64,000 nt of DNA. Origin: Terriglobales bacterium (GTDB taxonomy: Bacteria > Acidobacteriota > Terriglobia > Terriglobales > Acidobacteriaceae). The position numbers and the translations under genes were made by a program. Positions 1 to 11,223 of the stretch are shown piece by piece. Within the stretch, counting starts at the first letter, position 1, and every line of letters starts with the position of its first letter. Below the pieces are notes generated by a model, which saw only the letters and a list, made by a program, of their open reading frames with translations, made no database searches and was not told the DNA's origin. Location: NCBI GenBank assembly GCA_025936825.1, contig JAICSO010000001.1, forward strand, positions 62,001 through 126,000, read 5' to 3'.

Positions 1-755
1 ACCGCGAACGGCTTCCCGACACGGCGTTTGCGCTCGCGCAGCAATGCAACAGCTTCGGTATTCGTTGCATCTGCCGCGAGATGAAATCCACCTAGCCCTT
101 TGATGGCGACAATCTTTCCTTCCCGGAGAGCCTGGATTGAGGCCGCAATCGGATCAACGGAATGAATCACTCCTCCCTTGTTGTCCCAGAACTCCAGTTG
201 CGGGCCGCAATCCCAGCACGCGTTCGGTTGCGCGTGGAATCGCCGGTTTGCGGGATTGTCGTACTCGGCCTGACATGCGGGGCACATCTTGAACGGTGCC
301 ATCGACGTGAACGGGCGGTCGTATGGAATGCTGCGCGTGATGGTGAAGCGCGGGCCGCAGTTGGTGCAATTCGTAAACGGGTAACGATAGCGCCGGTCTA
401 AGGGATCGAACATTTCGCGCAAACAATCGTGGCAGGTGGCAACGTCGGGCGAGATCAGCGTGCGAACCGGTTCTTCGCCATGGCTGGCAACGATACGGAA
501 TTCGTAGTCTCCGTTAAGCGGCAACTCACGCGTCGTGATGTCCGTGATGCGAGAGAGCGGCGGAGCTTCTTGCGGCAGCCGGGAAATAAAATCGTCAACG
601 GTCTCAGCTGGGCCTTGGATTTCGATGATGACTCCGGCTGACGTATTGCTGATCGTGCCGACGAGTTGGCGGTCGGTGGCCAGACGATAGATGTACGGAC
701 GGAACCCAACGCCCTGGACGATGCCGGAAACCTCGACTTGGCGTCGGATGGGCAT
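1..755 (-). CDS. hypF: Carbamoyltransferase HypF, N-terminal part (cut by window edge)
   Basis: HypF turns carbamoyl phosphate into the thiocarbamate on HypE that becomes the CN ligands of [NiFe] hydrogenase. The ATG at 753-755 opens an uninterrupted frame to base 1, about 251 codons, so the C-terminal two thirds lie outside the window. Seen: an acylphosphatase domain (residues 1-90) with GIVQGVGFRP and its catalytic Arg19, and Asn37 in ISNTSAG; two zinc-finger Cys pairs (CHDC...CTNCG near residue 108 onward, then CPAC...CWDCG); and the start of the YrdC-like domain, ending RKRRVGKPFA. It is the last gene of hypCDEABF, separated from hypB by a hairpin repeat. Truncation is only the window limit. 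Confidence 0.95.
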   Translation of the reverse strand, partial: MPIRRQVEVSGIVQGVGFRPYIYRLATDRQLVGTISNTSAGVIIEIQGPAETVDDFISRLPQEAPPLSRITDITTRELPLNGDYEFRIVASHGEEPVRTLISPDVATCHDCLREMFDPLDRRYRYPFTNCTNCGPRFTITRSIPYDRPFTSMAPFKMCPACQAEYDNPANRRFHAQPNACWDCGPQLEFWDNKGGVIHSVDPIAASIQALREGKIVAIKGLGGFHLAADATNTEAVALLRERKRRVGKPFA

Positions 756-764
756 GATTTCGTG

Positions 765-880
765 TAGGGACAGCCACCCTCGGCTGTCCAGTCGAGCGAA
801 GCTCGACAACGCGGGATCCATTTAGCTTAAAGGACCCGGGCCTTTGGCCCGCCGACAGCCGAGGGCGGCTGTCGCTACAA
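765..880. repeat. Family A double-hairpin repeat between hypB and hypF
   Basis: GC-rich palindromes: GGACAGCC/GGCTGTCC, then TCGAGCGAAGCTCGA, then GACAGCC...GGCTGTC. The same modules recur at 3149-3254, and related ones lie inside ychF and murC. It fills the whole hypB-hypF gap and would form strong hairpins in the hyp transcript. Confidence 0.8.
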
Positions 881-881
881 A

Positions 882-1559
882 CTAAACGTAAGACTCAGCT
901 TCCTGCCGCACTGCTGTCTTTTTGACCTCCAGCCACTGCAACCATTCTTGTAGCCCATAACCAGCTGTGCACGAGACGCGAACAACCTCGACGCCAGGAT
1001 GAACCTTGCGAGCATTCTCCTCCGCCTTCGCGATGTCGAATGGTACGTAGGGCAGGAGATCCGTTTTTGTAATGATCACCAGTTCGGACTTAAAAAAGAT
1101 GGACGGATATTTCAGCGGCTTGTCTTCGCCTTCGGTCACGCTCAGCAGAACGATCTTTGCCGCTTCGCCAAGGTCGTAGCTGGATGGGCAGACCAGGTTG
1201 CCGACGTTTTCGATAAATAAAATGCCGAGTTCGCCGAGGTTCCAATCGGCAAGGTGCTTATCGATCATGCGCGCATCAAGGTGGCAGGTCCCACCGGTCG
1301 TAATCTGCTTCGTAGGGAACCCGGAGCGCTTGAGTCGGTTTGCGTCATTTTCGGTCTGAATGTCGCCGGTAAGGACGGCAACGCGTTCGGTGCGCGGAAG
1401 AGCTTCGAGCGTCTTCTCGAGCAACGTGGTTTTCCCCGAACCGGGCGAACTGATCAAGTTCACAACCAGGACATCGTTCTGCCGAAAGCGTTCGCGCAAT
1501 TCGGCAGCGACGCGATCATTCTCGCTCAAGACCTTCTTTTCAAGCGGTACTCGGTTCAT
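882..1559 (-). CDS. hypB: Hydrogenase nickel incorporation GTPase HypB
   Basis: HypB is the SIMIBI-class GTPase that, with HypA, delivers Ni to the hydrogenase large subunit in the cytoplasm. It has 225 residues. Walker A is SSPGSGKTT at about residues 37-45. The metal and switch region ENVGNLVCPSSYDLGE contains the conserved Cys, and KTDLL is the guanine-specificity motif. The N-terminus has neither the His-rich nickel store nor the CxxCGC motif found in some HypB proteins, so this is a minimal form. It overlaps hypA by 20 nt, indicating translational coupling. Confidence 0.97.
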   Translation of the reverse strand: MNRVPLEKKVLSENDRVAAELRERFRQNDVLVVNLISSPGSGKTTLLEKTLEALPRTERVAVLTGDIQTENDANRLKRSGFPTKQITTGGTCHLDARMIDKHLADWNLGELGILFIENVGNLVCPSSYDLGEAAKIVLLSVTEGEDKPLKYPSIFFKSELVIITKTDLLPYVPFDIAKAEENARKVHPGVEVVRVSCTAGYGLQEWLQWLEVKKTAVRQEAESYV

Positions 1560-1899
1560 ACTCCTCCAACTCTACGTAGGCGAGTTGCAGTTCTTCCCCG
1601 CTAATGCACTCGTTGCGGTTGGTTCCACATTGAGGACAGTCGAAAATGAAATCTTTGACTTCGAACTCGGTTGCGCAGTCCAGGCAGCGGTGACGGCGTC
1701 GGCAAAACTCGATATCCAGTGTCAGCCCCTGGAGATCCGTCTCGGCAGTCAACGCTTCAAAACTAAAGCGCAGCGCGTCAGGATCGATGGCGGAGAGTTC
1801 GCCGATACGCAGCCCAACCTTTACAGGCTTGGAGTTTCGCGTTGCAGCCTCCGCCTGTACGGCGTCAAGTACGGATTGTGCGATTCCGAGTTCGTGCAT
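1540..1899 (-). CDS. hypA: Hydrogenase nickel chaperone HypA
   Basis: Small (119 aa) Ni/Zn metallochaperone partner of HypB. It begins MHELGIAQSV, and His2 is the conserved Ni ligand. The structural zinc site is two CxxC pairs, Cys72/Cys75 and Cys88/Cys91. The C-terminus is acidic. It lies between hypE and hypB. The 114-nt gap to hypE holds a CAGAGGA-type repeat. Confidence 0.97.
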   Translation of the reverse strand: MHELGIAQSVLDAVQAEAATRNSKPVKVGLRIGELSAIDPDALRFSFEALTAETDLQGLTLDIEFCRRRHRCLDCATEFEVKDFIFDCPQCGTNRNECISGEELQLAYVELEEYEPSTA

Positions 1900-1957
1900 A
1901 AGAGCCTTCAGCCGTCAGCCATCACCATCAGTCAAAACCAAATGCAAACAAAAACCT

Positions 1958-2003
1958 TCATCACAGAGGACGCAGAGTCTCACAGAGGAACGCCACAGAG
2001 GAG
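1958..2003. repeat. Family D repeat (CACAGAGGACGCAGAG type)
   Basis: Imperfect tandem CACAGAGGA units in the hypE-hypA spacer. The wording is the same as at 20333-20505, 23373-23424, 27505-27584, 34455-34665 and near several other gene ends. Confidence 0.7.
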
Positions 2004-2013
2004 TTCCGTCTGT

Positions 2014-3138
2014 TTAACAAATTCTTGGCAACTGGTCGCCCGCGAGCATGTCCACGATGCGGGTTGTGCCTAACGTCGTCCGCATTGTGACCAAGCTTGC
2101 GCTCTTGTCTGTTATCGCGCCAATGATTCGTGCCTCTTTGCCGAGAGGGTGCTGGCGCATGATCTCAACCAACGCGTCGGCCGCATCTGGCGCAACGATC
2201 GCAACCAGCTTGCCTTCATTCGCGACGTACAGAGGATCAAGGCCGAGCATTTCGCAGGCGCCGCGCACGTCGTCGCGAACGGGAATCTTGTCCTCCTCTA
2301 TTTCAATACCTACTCGCGACTGCTCGGCTATTTCGTTCAGGGTGCTGGAGAGCCCGCCGCGCGTCGGGTCGCGCATGCAACGAATTGCACCTGAGGTACA
2401 CACTTCGGAGTTCCCAGTTCTGGCAACCCGAGCGAGAAGTGGGGCACCCCCCTCATACTGAGTGTTCAACATGTAAGCGACAAGCGTGTGCAGTGCGGCG
2501 CTGTCGCTTTCGATGGTCGTCTCAAATTCGAGGCCTTCGCGCTGCGCCAGGATTGCAATCCCGTGGTCGCCTACGTAGCCACTCAGGATGACCTTGTCCC
2601 CCGGTTGGGCGCGATCGGCGGAGAGTTCAAGTTCTTGCTGCACGACGCCGATTCCAGTCGTATTGATAAAGAGGCCGTCGCCTTTTCCTTTCTCAACAAC
2701 CTTAGTGTCACCGGTGACGATCTGTACGCCGGCATCATTCGCAGCTCGCTGCAGAGACGCAACCACCCTCTGCAGTGTCTCCATAGGCAAGCCCTCTTCC
2801 AGGATGAACGCGATGCTGAGGAAGAGCGGCTGGGCGCCTCCCATCGCGAGATCATTGATGGTGCCGTGTACTGCGAGGGAGCCGATGTCGCCACCTGGAA
2901 AGAAGAGCGGCTTCACAACGAAAGAGTCGGTCGTGATCGCCAGGCGCGAGCCGTTGACGCTGACAACAGCCTGATCGTTCAACTGCGCGAGAGTTGGGTT
3001 CCCAAACGCGGGCAAGAAAATGTCGCGCACGAGTTCGGCGCTGAGCTTGCCTCCGCTGCCGTGGCCAAGAAGGATGCGGTCGCGCGTAGTCAGCGGTGCA
3101 GGACAACTGAGGCTAGCGAGTTTGACGCCGTCGGCCAT
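2014..3138 (-). CDS. hypE: Hydrogenase expression/formation protein HypE
   Basis: HypE is the ATP-dependent dehydratase of the AIR-synthase-like superfamily. It carries the thiocarbamate on its C-terminal Cys and converts it to thiocyanate for HypC/HypD. Seen: HGSGGK near the N-terminus, MRDPTRGGL, and the exact C-terminal PRIC. I chose ATG 3138 (374 aa) over the GTG at 3207, because the extra 23 codons fall inside a palindromic repeat and are not HypE-like. About 25 residues between LVAYML and AIRCMRDPTRGG are absent from ordinary HypE proteins and match a repeat. It lies 122 nt downstream of hypD. Confidence 0.95.
   Translation of the reverse strand: MADGVKLASLSCPAPLTTRDRILLGHGSGGKLSAELVRDIFLPAFGNPTLAQLNDQAVVSVNGSRLAITTDSFVVKPLFFPGGDIGSLAVHGTINDLAMGGAQPLFLSIAFILEEGLPMETLQRVVASLQRAANDAGVQIVTGDTKVVEKGKGDGLFINTTGIGVVQQELELSADRAQPGDKVILSGYVGDHGIAILAQREGLEFETTIESDSAALHTLVAYMLNTQYEGGAPLLARVARTGNSEVCTSGAIRCMRDPTRGGLSSTLNEIAEQSRVGIEIEEDKIPVRDDVRGACEMLGLDPLYVANEGKLVAIVAPDAADALVEIMRQHPLGKEARIIGAITDKSASLVTMRTTLGTTRIVDMLAGDQLPRIC
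2389..2462. repeat. Repeat inserted in frame inside hypE
   Basis: GC-rich stretch containing GAGAAGTGGGGCACC. It encodes an extra loop of about 25 residues just before the conserved MRDPTRGGL of HypE. From memory, TGGGGCACC-type repeats are common between genes in Acidobacteria. The boundaries are approximate. Confidence 0.6.
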
Positions 3139-3148
3139 CACCGCCCGT

Positions 3149-3254
3149 GTGGGGACGGGCGCCCTCGCCCGTCCGGTCGAGCGAAGCTCGACAGATTTCG
3201 TACCCACTCTGGCCTTCGGCCAGCGGACAGCCGAGGGCGGCTGTCCCTACACAC
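3149..3254. repeat. Family A double-hairpin repeat between hypD and hypE
   Basis: Contains GGACGGGCG...CGCCCGTCC, then GTCGAGCGAAGCTCGAC, then GCTGGCC-type and GGACAGCC...GGCTGTCC hairpins. It has the same modules, in the same order, as the copy at 765-880. It supplies a spurious upstream GTG start for hypE. Confidence 0.8.
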
Positions 3255-3260
3255 CACTTG

Positions 3261-4373
3261 CTAAACCGCAATCTTCGTCAGCGAGCCAGCATGCCGGCGA
3301 TAGTGGTAATAGGCCGCGCAAGCACCTTCCGACGAAACCATTGGCGCACCCAGAGGATTTTCTGGCGTGCACCGAATGGCAAATGCCGGGCAATCCGTCG
3401 GCTTTCTCAGCCCCTGGAGAACCTTTGCGCTGATGCATTCCGCCGGCTCATCCGCTGAAATCAGGTCGAGATCGAAGATGCGATTCGCGTCGTAGTCAGC
3501 GTACGCATCCGACAACCGCAGTCCGCTGTTTGGGATCATCCCAATGCCGCGCCACTTCTGGTCCGCGATCTCGAACACCTCACGTACCACTTCTTGCGCG
3601 CGCACATTCCCCTGGTACGTTACCGAGCGAACATACTGATTCTCGACTCGCGCCTCACCGCGCTCGAGTTGCTTTACGAGCATGAGTACGGCCTCGAGCA
3701 GATCCACAGGTTCAAATCCGCCCACAACGATAGGGACATTGAAATCGCGGACAAGCCCCTCATATTCGCTGTAACCCATGACCGTGCAGACATGACCGGG
3801 AGCAATGAATCCCTGAACGCGGTTCTCGGGAGTAGCCAGCAGCGCCCGAATGGCGGGAGGAACGAGCACATGTGAGACCAGCAAAGAAAGATTTTTTAGA
3901 CCGTCGCGCTTAGCCAGCCAGGCTGCCATTGCATTAGCCGGGGCAGTGGTCTCAAAGCCGATTGCCAGAAACACAACTTTCTTGTCTGGGTTGGCGCGGG
4001 CAATCTTGACCGCCTCACTCGGCGAATAGGCAACGCGCACGTCGGCGCCCTCGGCTTTCGCACGGAACAGATCGGAGTTGGATCCCGGCACCCGCAGCAT
4101 GTCACCGTAGGACACCAGGATCACATCGGGGTGCAGGGCCAGCGCGATCGCTTTATCGATTGTTTCGAGCGGAGTAACGCAGACGGGGCAACCGGGGCCA
4201 TGCACCAGTTCGATCTGCTTGGGAAGAATTTCGTCAAGCCCATACCGCATGATGGTGTGCGTTTGACCGCCGCAGATTTCCATCAACACCCAATCACGCG
4301 TGGTGTTCGCAGCAACCTCCTTCGCCAGCGTGCGGGCTATGCGTGCGTCGCGATATTCGTCGAGGAACTTCAT
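3261..4373 (-). CDS. hypD: Hydrogenase Fe(CN)2CO assembly protein HypD
   Basis: HypD is the [4Fe-4S] scaffold on which, with HypC, the Fe(CN)2CO unit is built. It has 370 aa, the usual length. Seen: [14 protein letters not shown], then [30 protein letters not shown], and the C-terminal cluster region with Cys in [18 protein letters not shown] and SEGACAAYY. The start ATG is at 4373. It is separated from hypC by a heptamer-repeat spacer of about 94 nt, and from hypE by a family A repeat. Confidence 0.97.
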   Translation of the reverse strand: MKFLDEYRDARIARTLAKEVAANTTRDWVLMEICGGQTHTIMRYGLDEILPKQIELVHGPGCPVCVTPLETIDKAIALALHPDVILVSYGDMLRVPGSNSDLFRAKAEGADVRVAYSPSEAVKIARANPDKKVVFLAIGFETTAPANAMAAWLAKRDGLKNLSLLVSHVLVPPAIRALLATPENRVQGFIAPGHVCTVMGYSEYEGLVRDFNVPIVVGGFEPVDLLEAVLMLVKQLERGEARVENQYVRSVTYQGNVRAQEVVREVFEIADQKWRGIGMIPNSGLRLSDAYADYDANRIFDLDLISADEPAECISAKVLQGLRKPTDCPAFAIRCTPENPLGAPMVSSEGACAAYYHYRRHAGSLTKIAV

Positions 4374-4380
4374 AAAACAA

Positions 4381-4478
4381 GTTGCTAGTGACTAGTGGCT
4401 AGTTGCTAGTTCTTGCCCAATCGCTAGTGCGCTTCACATATCTGTGCTATTCACTAGCCACTAGCCACTAATCACTGC
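4381..4478. repeat. Inverted pair of heptamer arrays (CTAGTGR type)
   Basis: A forward array of CTAGTGA/CTAGTGG/CTAGTTG units (4385-4412) is followed about 40 nt later by the reverse-complement array CACTAGC/CACTAAT (4451-4476). The second array supplies the last codon and stop of hypC. The same heptamers occur at 21428-21460, 42718-42796 and 52360-52390. Confidence 0.85.
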
Positions 4479-4722
4479 TTTCCGGCAATTCCTCCTCCAG
4501 CGCTCCCATCTCTTCCAGCAACTGATACGTGCGCTCGGCCTCGGCTGCGTCAACGCGGCTGATGGCATAGCCGACGTGCACCATGACGTAGTCGCCAACC
4601 TGAGCTTCGGGCACGAAGTCCAAGCTGGCTTGCCGCACGATCCCGCCAAACTGGATGCGCGCGGAACGAAGGCCATTGGCCTCTTCTACGCTGACAATCT
4701 TTCCAGGGATGGCGAGGCACAT
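4468..4722 (-). CDS. hypC: Hydrogenase assembly chaperone HypC
   Basis: 84-residue chaperone that binds HypD and the hydrogenase large-subunit precursor during iron-centre insertion. It begins MCLAIPGKI with the essential Cys2, and has His49 in DYVMVHVGYAISRVD. It is the first gene of the hyp operon. Its promoter region carries a 22-bp perfect palindrome at 4788-4809. The final Asp codon and the TAG stop are read from the adjacent heptamer repeat. Confidence 0.97.
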   Translation of the reverse strand: MCLAIPGKIVSVEEANGLRSARIQFGGIVRQASLDFVPEAQVGDYVMVHVGYAISRVDAAEAERTYQLLEEMGALEEELPESSD

Positions 4723-4787
4723 AAAGCAACTAAGAACCAGAGCACTTTCAATGCTCTATGCCATAAATATACGGCGGGTACAGAGAA

Positions 4788-4809
4788 CACTGTGATTTAA
4801 ATCACAGTG
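4788..4809 (-). promoter_or_regulatory. Perfect CRP/FNR-type operator upstream of hypC
   Basis: The core TGTGATTTAAATCACA (4791-4806) is extended by CAC and GTG to a perfect 22-bp palindrome. On the minus strand a TATTTA/TATATT box lies at 4771-4764. The distance from the operator centre to this -10 box is 30-32 bp, which places the operator at about -40 to -41.5, the class II activator position. The hypC ATG follows about 40 nt after that box. Confidence 0.8.
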
Positions 4810-4844
4810 CAGCGTGTGGGGTACAACGGCGAGGGCGGAAGTCC

Positions 4845-5555
4845 TTAGGAATGAACCAACTTCTCAAGGCCGGGTTTGTTGCGGATGAGCAGCATTGAGC
4901 CCTTAATCTGCACCAACTGCTTCTTCTTGAAATCAGAGAACAGGCGGCTGACGGTTTCGCGGGTGGTGCCGATCATCTCGGCGATTTCTTCGTGGGTCAG
5001 CGTCAGTCGGATCTGCTCGTTGCCGTTTGATTTTTCCGACTCCCAGGTGAGCAGCAGTTTGGCGAATTTCTCGGCCGGGGAAGTTGCTAATCCGAGAGTA
5101 CGGATTTCTTCGTACGCAACGTAGTAATTCCGGCTCAATTGCTCCGCAACGCGCAACGCAACTTCACCGTGATCTTTCAGGAACTGCAGCAAGGATTCGC
5201 GCGAAATGAAATTAGCCTGCCCGGGCTCAATCATTTCGGCAGTCACTTCATAAGGATGGTTGGAAACAGTTGCGTTCAATCCAAGCACGTCGCCAGGCTC
5301 TGAAATTTTGGTGATGATCGTCTTGCCTTCACTCGATGAAGTCGAGAGTTTTGCCTTGCCAGTGCACAACACAAAGACGCCGCGCGGCCGCTGTCCTTCA
5401 ATAAACAGCACGGCCGACTTGGGATAGATCGCGGTGGACTTGATGTCGTTGAGCTTCTGAACAACAGGTAAGGGCAAATTACAGAAGAGGTGCTCTTCTC
5501 GAACCGGGCACGCAACGCAGTCGTCGAGAATGTTTAATCCATAGGGCGAACGCAT
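4845..5555 (-). CDS. Crp/Fnr-family transcriptional regulator
   Basis: 236-residue regulator: N-terminal Cys motif C13-x2-C16-x8-C25, a cyclic-nucleotide-like beta-roll sensor (about 30-150), and a C-terminal winged helix with LTHEEIAEMIGTTRETVSR. The recognition helix reads R199-E200-x-x-S203-R204. E..SR is FNR-like, while the Arg before Glu is the CRP feature that favours TGTGA half-sites. The Cys set could hold an oxygen-labile Fe-S cluster; the spacing differs from E. coli FNR (C-x2-C-x5-C), so this is inference. It sits head to tail with hypC, and both have TGTGA palindromes upstream. It is the likely regulator of the hyp/hox genes. Confidence 0.9.
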   Translation of the reverse strand: MRSPYGLNILDDCVACPVREEHLFCNLPLPVVQKLNDIKSTAIYPKSAVLFIEGQRPRGVFVLCTGKAKLSTSSSEGKTIITKISEPGDVLGLNATVSNHPYEVTAEMIEPGQANFISRESLLQFLKDHGEVALRVAEQLSRNYYVAYEEIRTLGLATSPAEKFAKLLLTWESEKSNGNEQIRLTLTHEEIAEMIGTTRETVSRLFSDFKKKQLVQIKGSMLLIRNKPGLEKLVHS

Positions 5556-5594
5556 ATACAGAGTTCCGAAGCATGAATTGTATCACTCTCGTGA

Positions 5595-5610
5595 TGTGAT
5601 TGCGATCACC
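5595..5610 (-). promoter_or_regulatory. CRP/FNR-type operator upstream of the regulator
   Basis: TGTGATTGCGATCACC is 9 of 10 in the palindromic half-sites. It is centred 47 bp before the regulator's ATG, as expected for autoregulation. A second inverted motif, ATCAC-TCTC-GTGAT (5582-5595), abuts it. Confidence 0.65.
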
Positions 5611-5635
5611 AGAAAGAGTGACCTCGCACATCGCA

Positions 5636-5748
5636 GGTTACTACCCCCAGCCCACAGAATGGACTCACTCGTAAGGCACTGGCAGCCAAGGATTCAGGGG
5701 CTGCCAGGCAGGTAACCGGTGGGTTTGACATTAAGGCCAATTATGTCA
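5636..5748 (+). promoter_or_regulatory. Structured leader and inverted repeat upstream of osmC-nifJ
   Basis: A 9-bp perfect hairpin, CTGGCAGCC/GGCTGCCAG (5679-5707), is enclosed by GGTTAC (5636) with GTAACC (5712), and by CCCAC (5651) with GTGGG (5719). These two pairs interleave, as in a pseudoknot. A TGACAT-N11-ATGTCA inverted repeat (5726-5748) follows. It may be an operator and cis-acting leader for the osmC-nifJ operon. The function is unknown. Confidence 0.35.
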
Positions 5749-5840
5749 TTCGCCACGGGGGAGCCGGGAAGAATTTCGCCCCAACATTCCATTTTGTTAC
5801 TTGGAGCGGGTGAGGTTCTTGGAAGCAAGAAGGAGAATTT

Positions 5841-6293
5841 ATGGAGACCAGACACAGCTATCGGGTCGTTGCCTGGTGGACGTCCGGCAAAACCGGATTA
5901 GCCAAGACTGATACCGCGCCGAATGCGATCCACTTCACAGCACCCCCCGAGTTTGGCGGTATGGAAGGCCGATGGACCCCAGAGAGCCTGCTGCTGTGCT
6001 CCATCGCAGGCTGCTATACCACGACGTTCCGCGCAATCGCCGAGTACTCGAAATTCGAGTACTCCGATCTCGAGGTCGCGGTGGAAGGCACAATCCAAAA
6101 AGTCGAGTCGGGATATGCGTTCACCGAAATCGCCATCCGCCCCAGCCTTTCGATGCACGACGAGCAGGAGCAAGCGCGCGGGTTGCGCCTGCTGCACAAA
6201 GCAAAATCGTTGTGCCTGGTGACGCGCGCGATTTCCGTACCCCAGGCTTTTGAACCACACATTCAGGTCGCACATGCAGTAGGCGCGATCTAG
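5841..6293 (+). CDS. OsmC/Ohr-family peroxide-reactive protein
   Basis: 150-residue OsmC-fold protein. The reactive Cys pair of the family is present as C53 (LLLCSIAGCY) and C125 (KSLCLVTRA). Members reduce organic hydroperoxides with thiols or are OsmC-like proteins of unknown substrate. A strong Shine-Dalgarno (AAGGAG) precedes ATG 5841. It is 33 nt upstream of nifJ and evidently cotranscribed, which suggests protection of the oxygen-sensitive oxidoreductase. The substrate cannot be told from sequence. Confidence 0.85.
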   Translation: METRHSYRVVAWWTSGKTGLAKTDTAPNAIHFTAPPEFGGMEGRWTPESLLLCSIAGCYTTTFRAIAEYSKFEYSDLEVAVEGTIQKVESGYAFTEIAIRPSLSMHDEQEQARGLRLLHKAKSLCLVTRAISVPQAFEPHIQVAHAVGAI

Positions 6294-6326
6294 TGCTCGG
6301 TAACAGCTCGAACTGAAGGGAAAACG

Positions 6327-9941
<3,615 letters not shown>

Positions 9942-9954
9942 TCAGGCGATCGTC

Positions 9955-11223
9955 ATGGACCGGCGCAAACTCTTACACGGCTTCGACTGCGTACTCCGCC
10001 TGCAGGCGCTCTGCGGAGGAATCATTCTCGCATCGTGGTTGATCTTCTGGGCAGTCGAGAATCCAGTCGGAAGTATTCGCGACCTCTTCCTCTACGTCCT
10101 CACTCAAGTGAACCTGACCGTCGTTTTGCTCCATCCCTTGAAGTTTCTCTACGAGGACCGGAACTCACGGTATCACTGGCCGATTCATGTGCTCGCCATT
10201 CTGGCAGTCAACTGCGTCGTAGTCGTCACTTCCGCTGCAGTGATTTATAGCGTCCACGACTGGAACTCCCCATTCTTGGAATTCTTGCGGCACAGTTGGA
10301 AGTTCCCCTTCGTCGCCAACCTGGTGTTTGCTTTTTCCTACGAGCTCTACAAGGTAAGCACGCGCCGCTTGCGTAGGCACAACCAATTGTTACAGCGCAC
10401 GATCGAAGTTGAGATTGCGGGACGCGAAGCGGACGCCATAGAACTGCAACGCGCACGCGAAATCCAGGAAAACCTCTTACCCAAAAGCATTCCGCAGATT
10501 CCCGGGTTCCAAATCGCGGGAACATGGGAACCGGCTAAAGCCGTCGGAGGCGATTACTACGACGTGATCCAGTTGACGGACAGTAAGGCAGCGTTGTGTA
10601 TCGCCGATGTGTCTGGGAAGGGGATCTCCGCGGCACTTCTGATGGCCAATGTCCAAGCTGCGGTGCGTGCGTTTGCGACAGAATCCGTGTCCCCTGCGGA
10701 GGTTTGCGGCCGCTTGAACTCGGTGCTATGTACAAATACCGCGACGGAGAAGTTCGTAACACTGTTCTACAGCGTTCTTGATGCGAAGCACGGCATTCTG
10801 CAATTCACCAATGCCGGCCATTTACGACCCATCGTCATCAGCCACGATGGCAGCGTGGCGCGTCTCGAGAATGATGGGGCACTTCTCGGCATCTTTCCCG
10901 ACTGGAGATATGAGGTCTCGACGGTACGTCTTGCGACCGGCGACACGCTGGTCCTTTTCACCGACGGCATAACCGAAGCTGAAGCAGCAAACGGTGAAGA
11001 ATTCGGAGAGGAGCGGCTCATTGATTGGCTGGTCCGCTCTCGCCACCTCAGGTCGGACATTCTTCAGTTGCGCCTGCTCGATGAAGTCAAAAAGTTTTCT
11101 AATCGTGCGCTGGCCGATGACGCCACCGTGATTGTTGCCAGCGCGAATTCATTTGCGACCGAAGCGGTGCAGCAGACCCTCGGCCGGACTCAGCTTTCAT
11201 ATTCCGGAGTACACAATGATTGA
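9955..11223 (+). CDS. Membrane-bound SpoIIE-type (PP2C-like) serine phosphatase
   Basis: 422 aa. About four membrane segments occupy residues 15-125. A Leu/Arg-rich linker helix (about 130-170) leads to a SpoIIE-type phosphatase domain with the metal-binding acidic motifs GGDYYD, ADVSGKGISAALLMA, FTDGITEAE and ADDATV. No HAMP, PAS or kinase domain is seen, so the sensor would be the membrane part. Such phosphatases usually act on anti-sigma-factor antagonists. No antagonist or anti-sigma kinase lies nearby. It starts 13 nt after nifJ and overlaps the next gene by 8 nt. Confidence 0.9.
   Translation: MDRRKLLHGFDCVLRLQALCGGIILASWLIFWAVENPVGSIRDLFLYVLTQVNLTVVLLHPLKFLYEDRNSRYHWPIHVLAILAVNCVVVVTSAAVIYSVHDWNSPFLEFLRHSWKFPFVANLVFAFSYELYKVSTRRLRRHNQLLQRTIEVEIAGREADAIELQRAREIQENLLPKSIPQIPGFQIAGTWEPAKAVGGDYYDVIQLTDSKAALCIADVSGKGISAALLMANVQAAVRAFATESVSPAEVCGRLNSVLCTNTATEKFVTLFYSVLDAKHGILQFTNAGHLRPIVISHDGSVARLENDGALLGIFPDWRYEVSTVRLATGDTLVLFTDGITEAEAANGEEFGEERLIDWLVRSRHLRSDILQLRLLDEVKKFSNRALADDATVIVASANSFATEAVQQTLGRTQLSYSGVHND

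Noticed and set aside
1-755. hypF as a pseudogene because it is short
   Set aside because: The frame is open to the window edge and all N-terminal motifs are intact; the truncation is artificial.
1360-2073. 237-codon open frame on the plus strand opposite hypA/hypB
   Set aside because: Shadow of hypB and hypA; no protein features.
3139-3207. Longer HypE from GTG 3207
   Set aside because: The added 23 residues come from a family A repeat; ATG 3138 fits the family.
2488-3264. 258-codon open frame on the plus strand opposite hypE
   Set aside because: It is fully antisense to a clear HypE with all motifs; its composition is that of a shadow frame in GC-rich DNA.
4381-4478. CRISPR array
   Set aside because: The units are 7 nt without spacers, and no cas gene is in the window. 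The same applies to all other arrays here.
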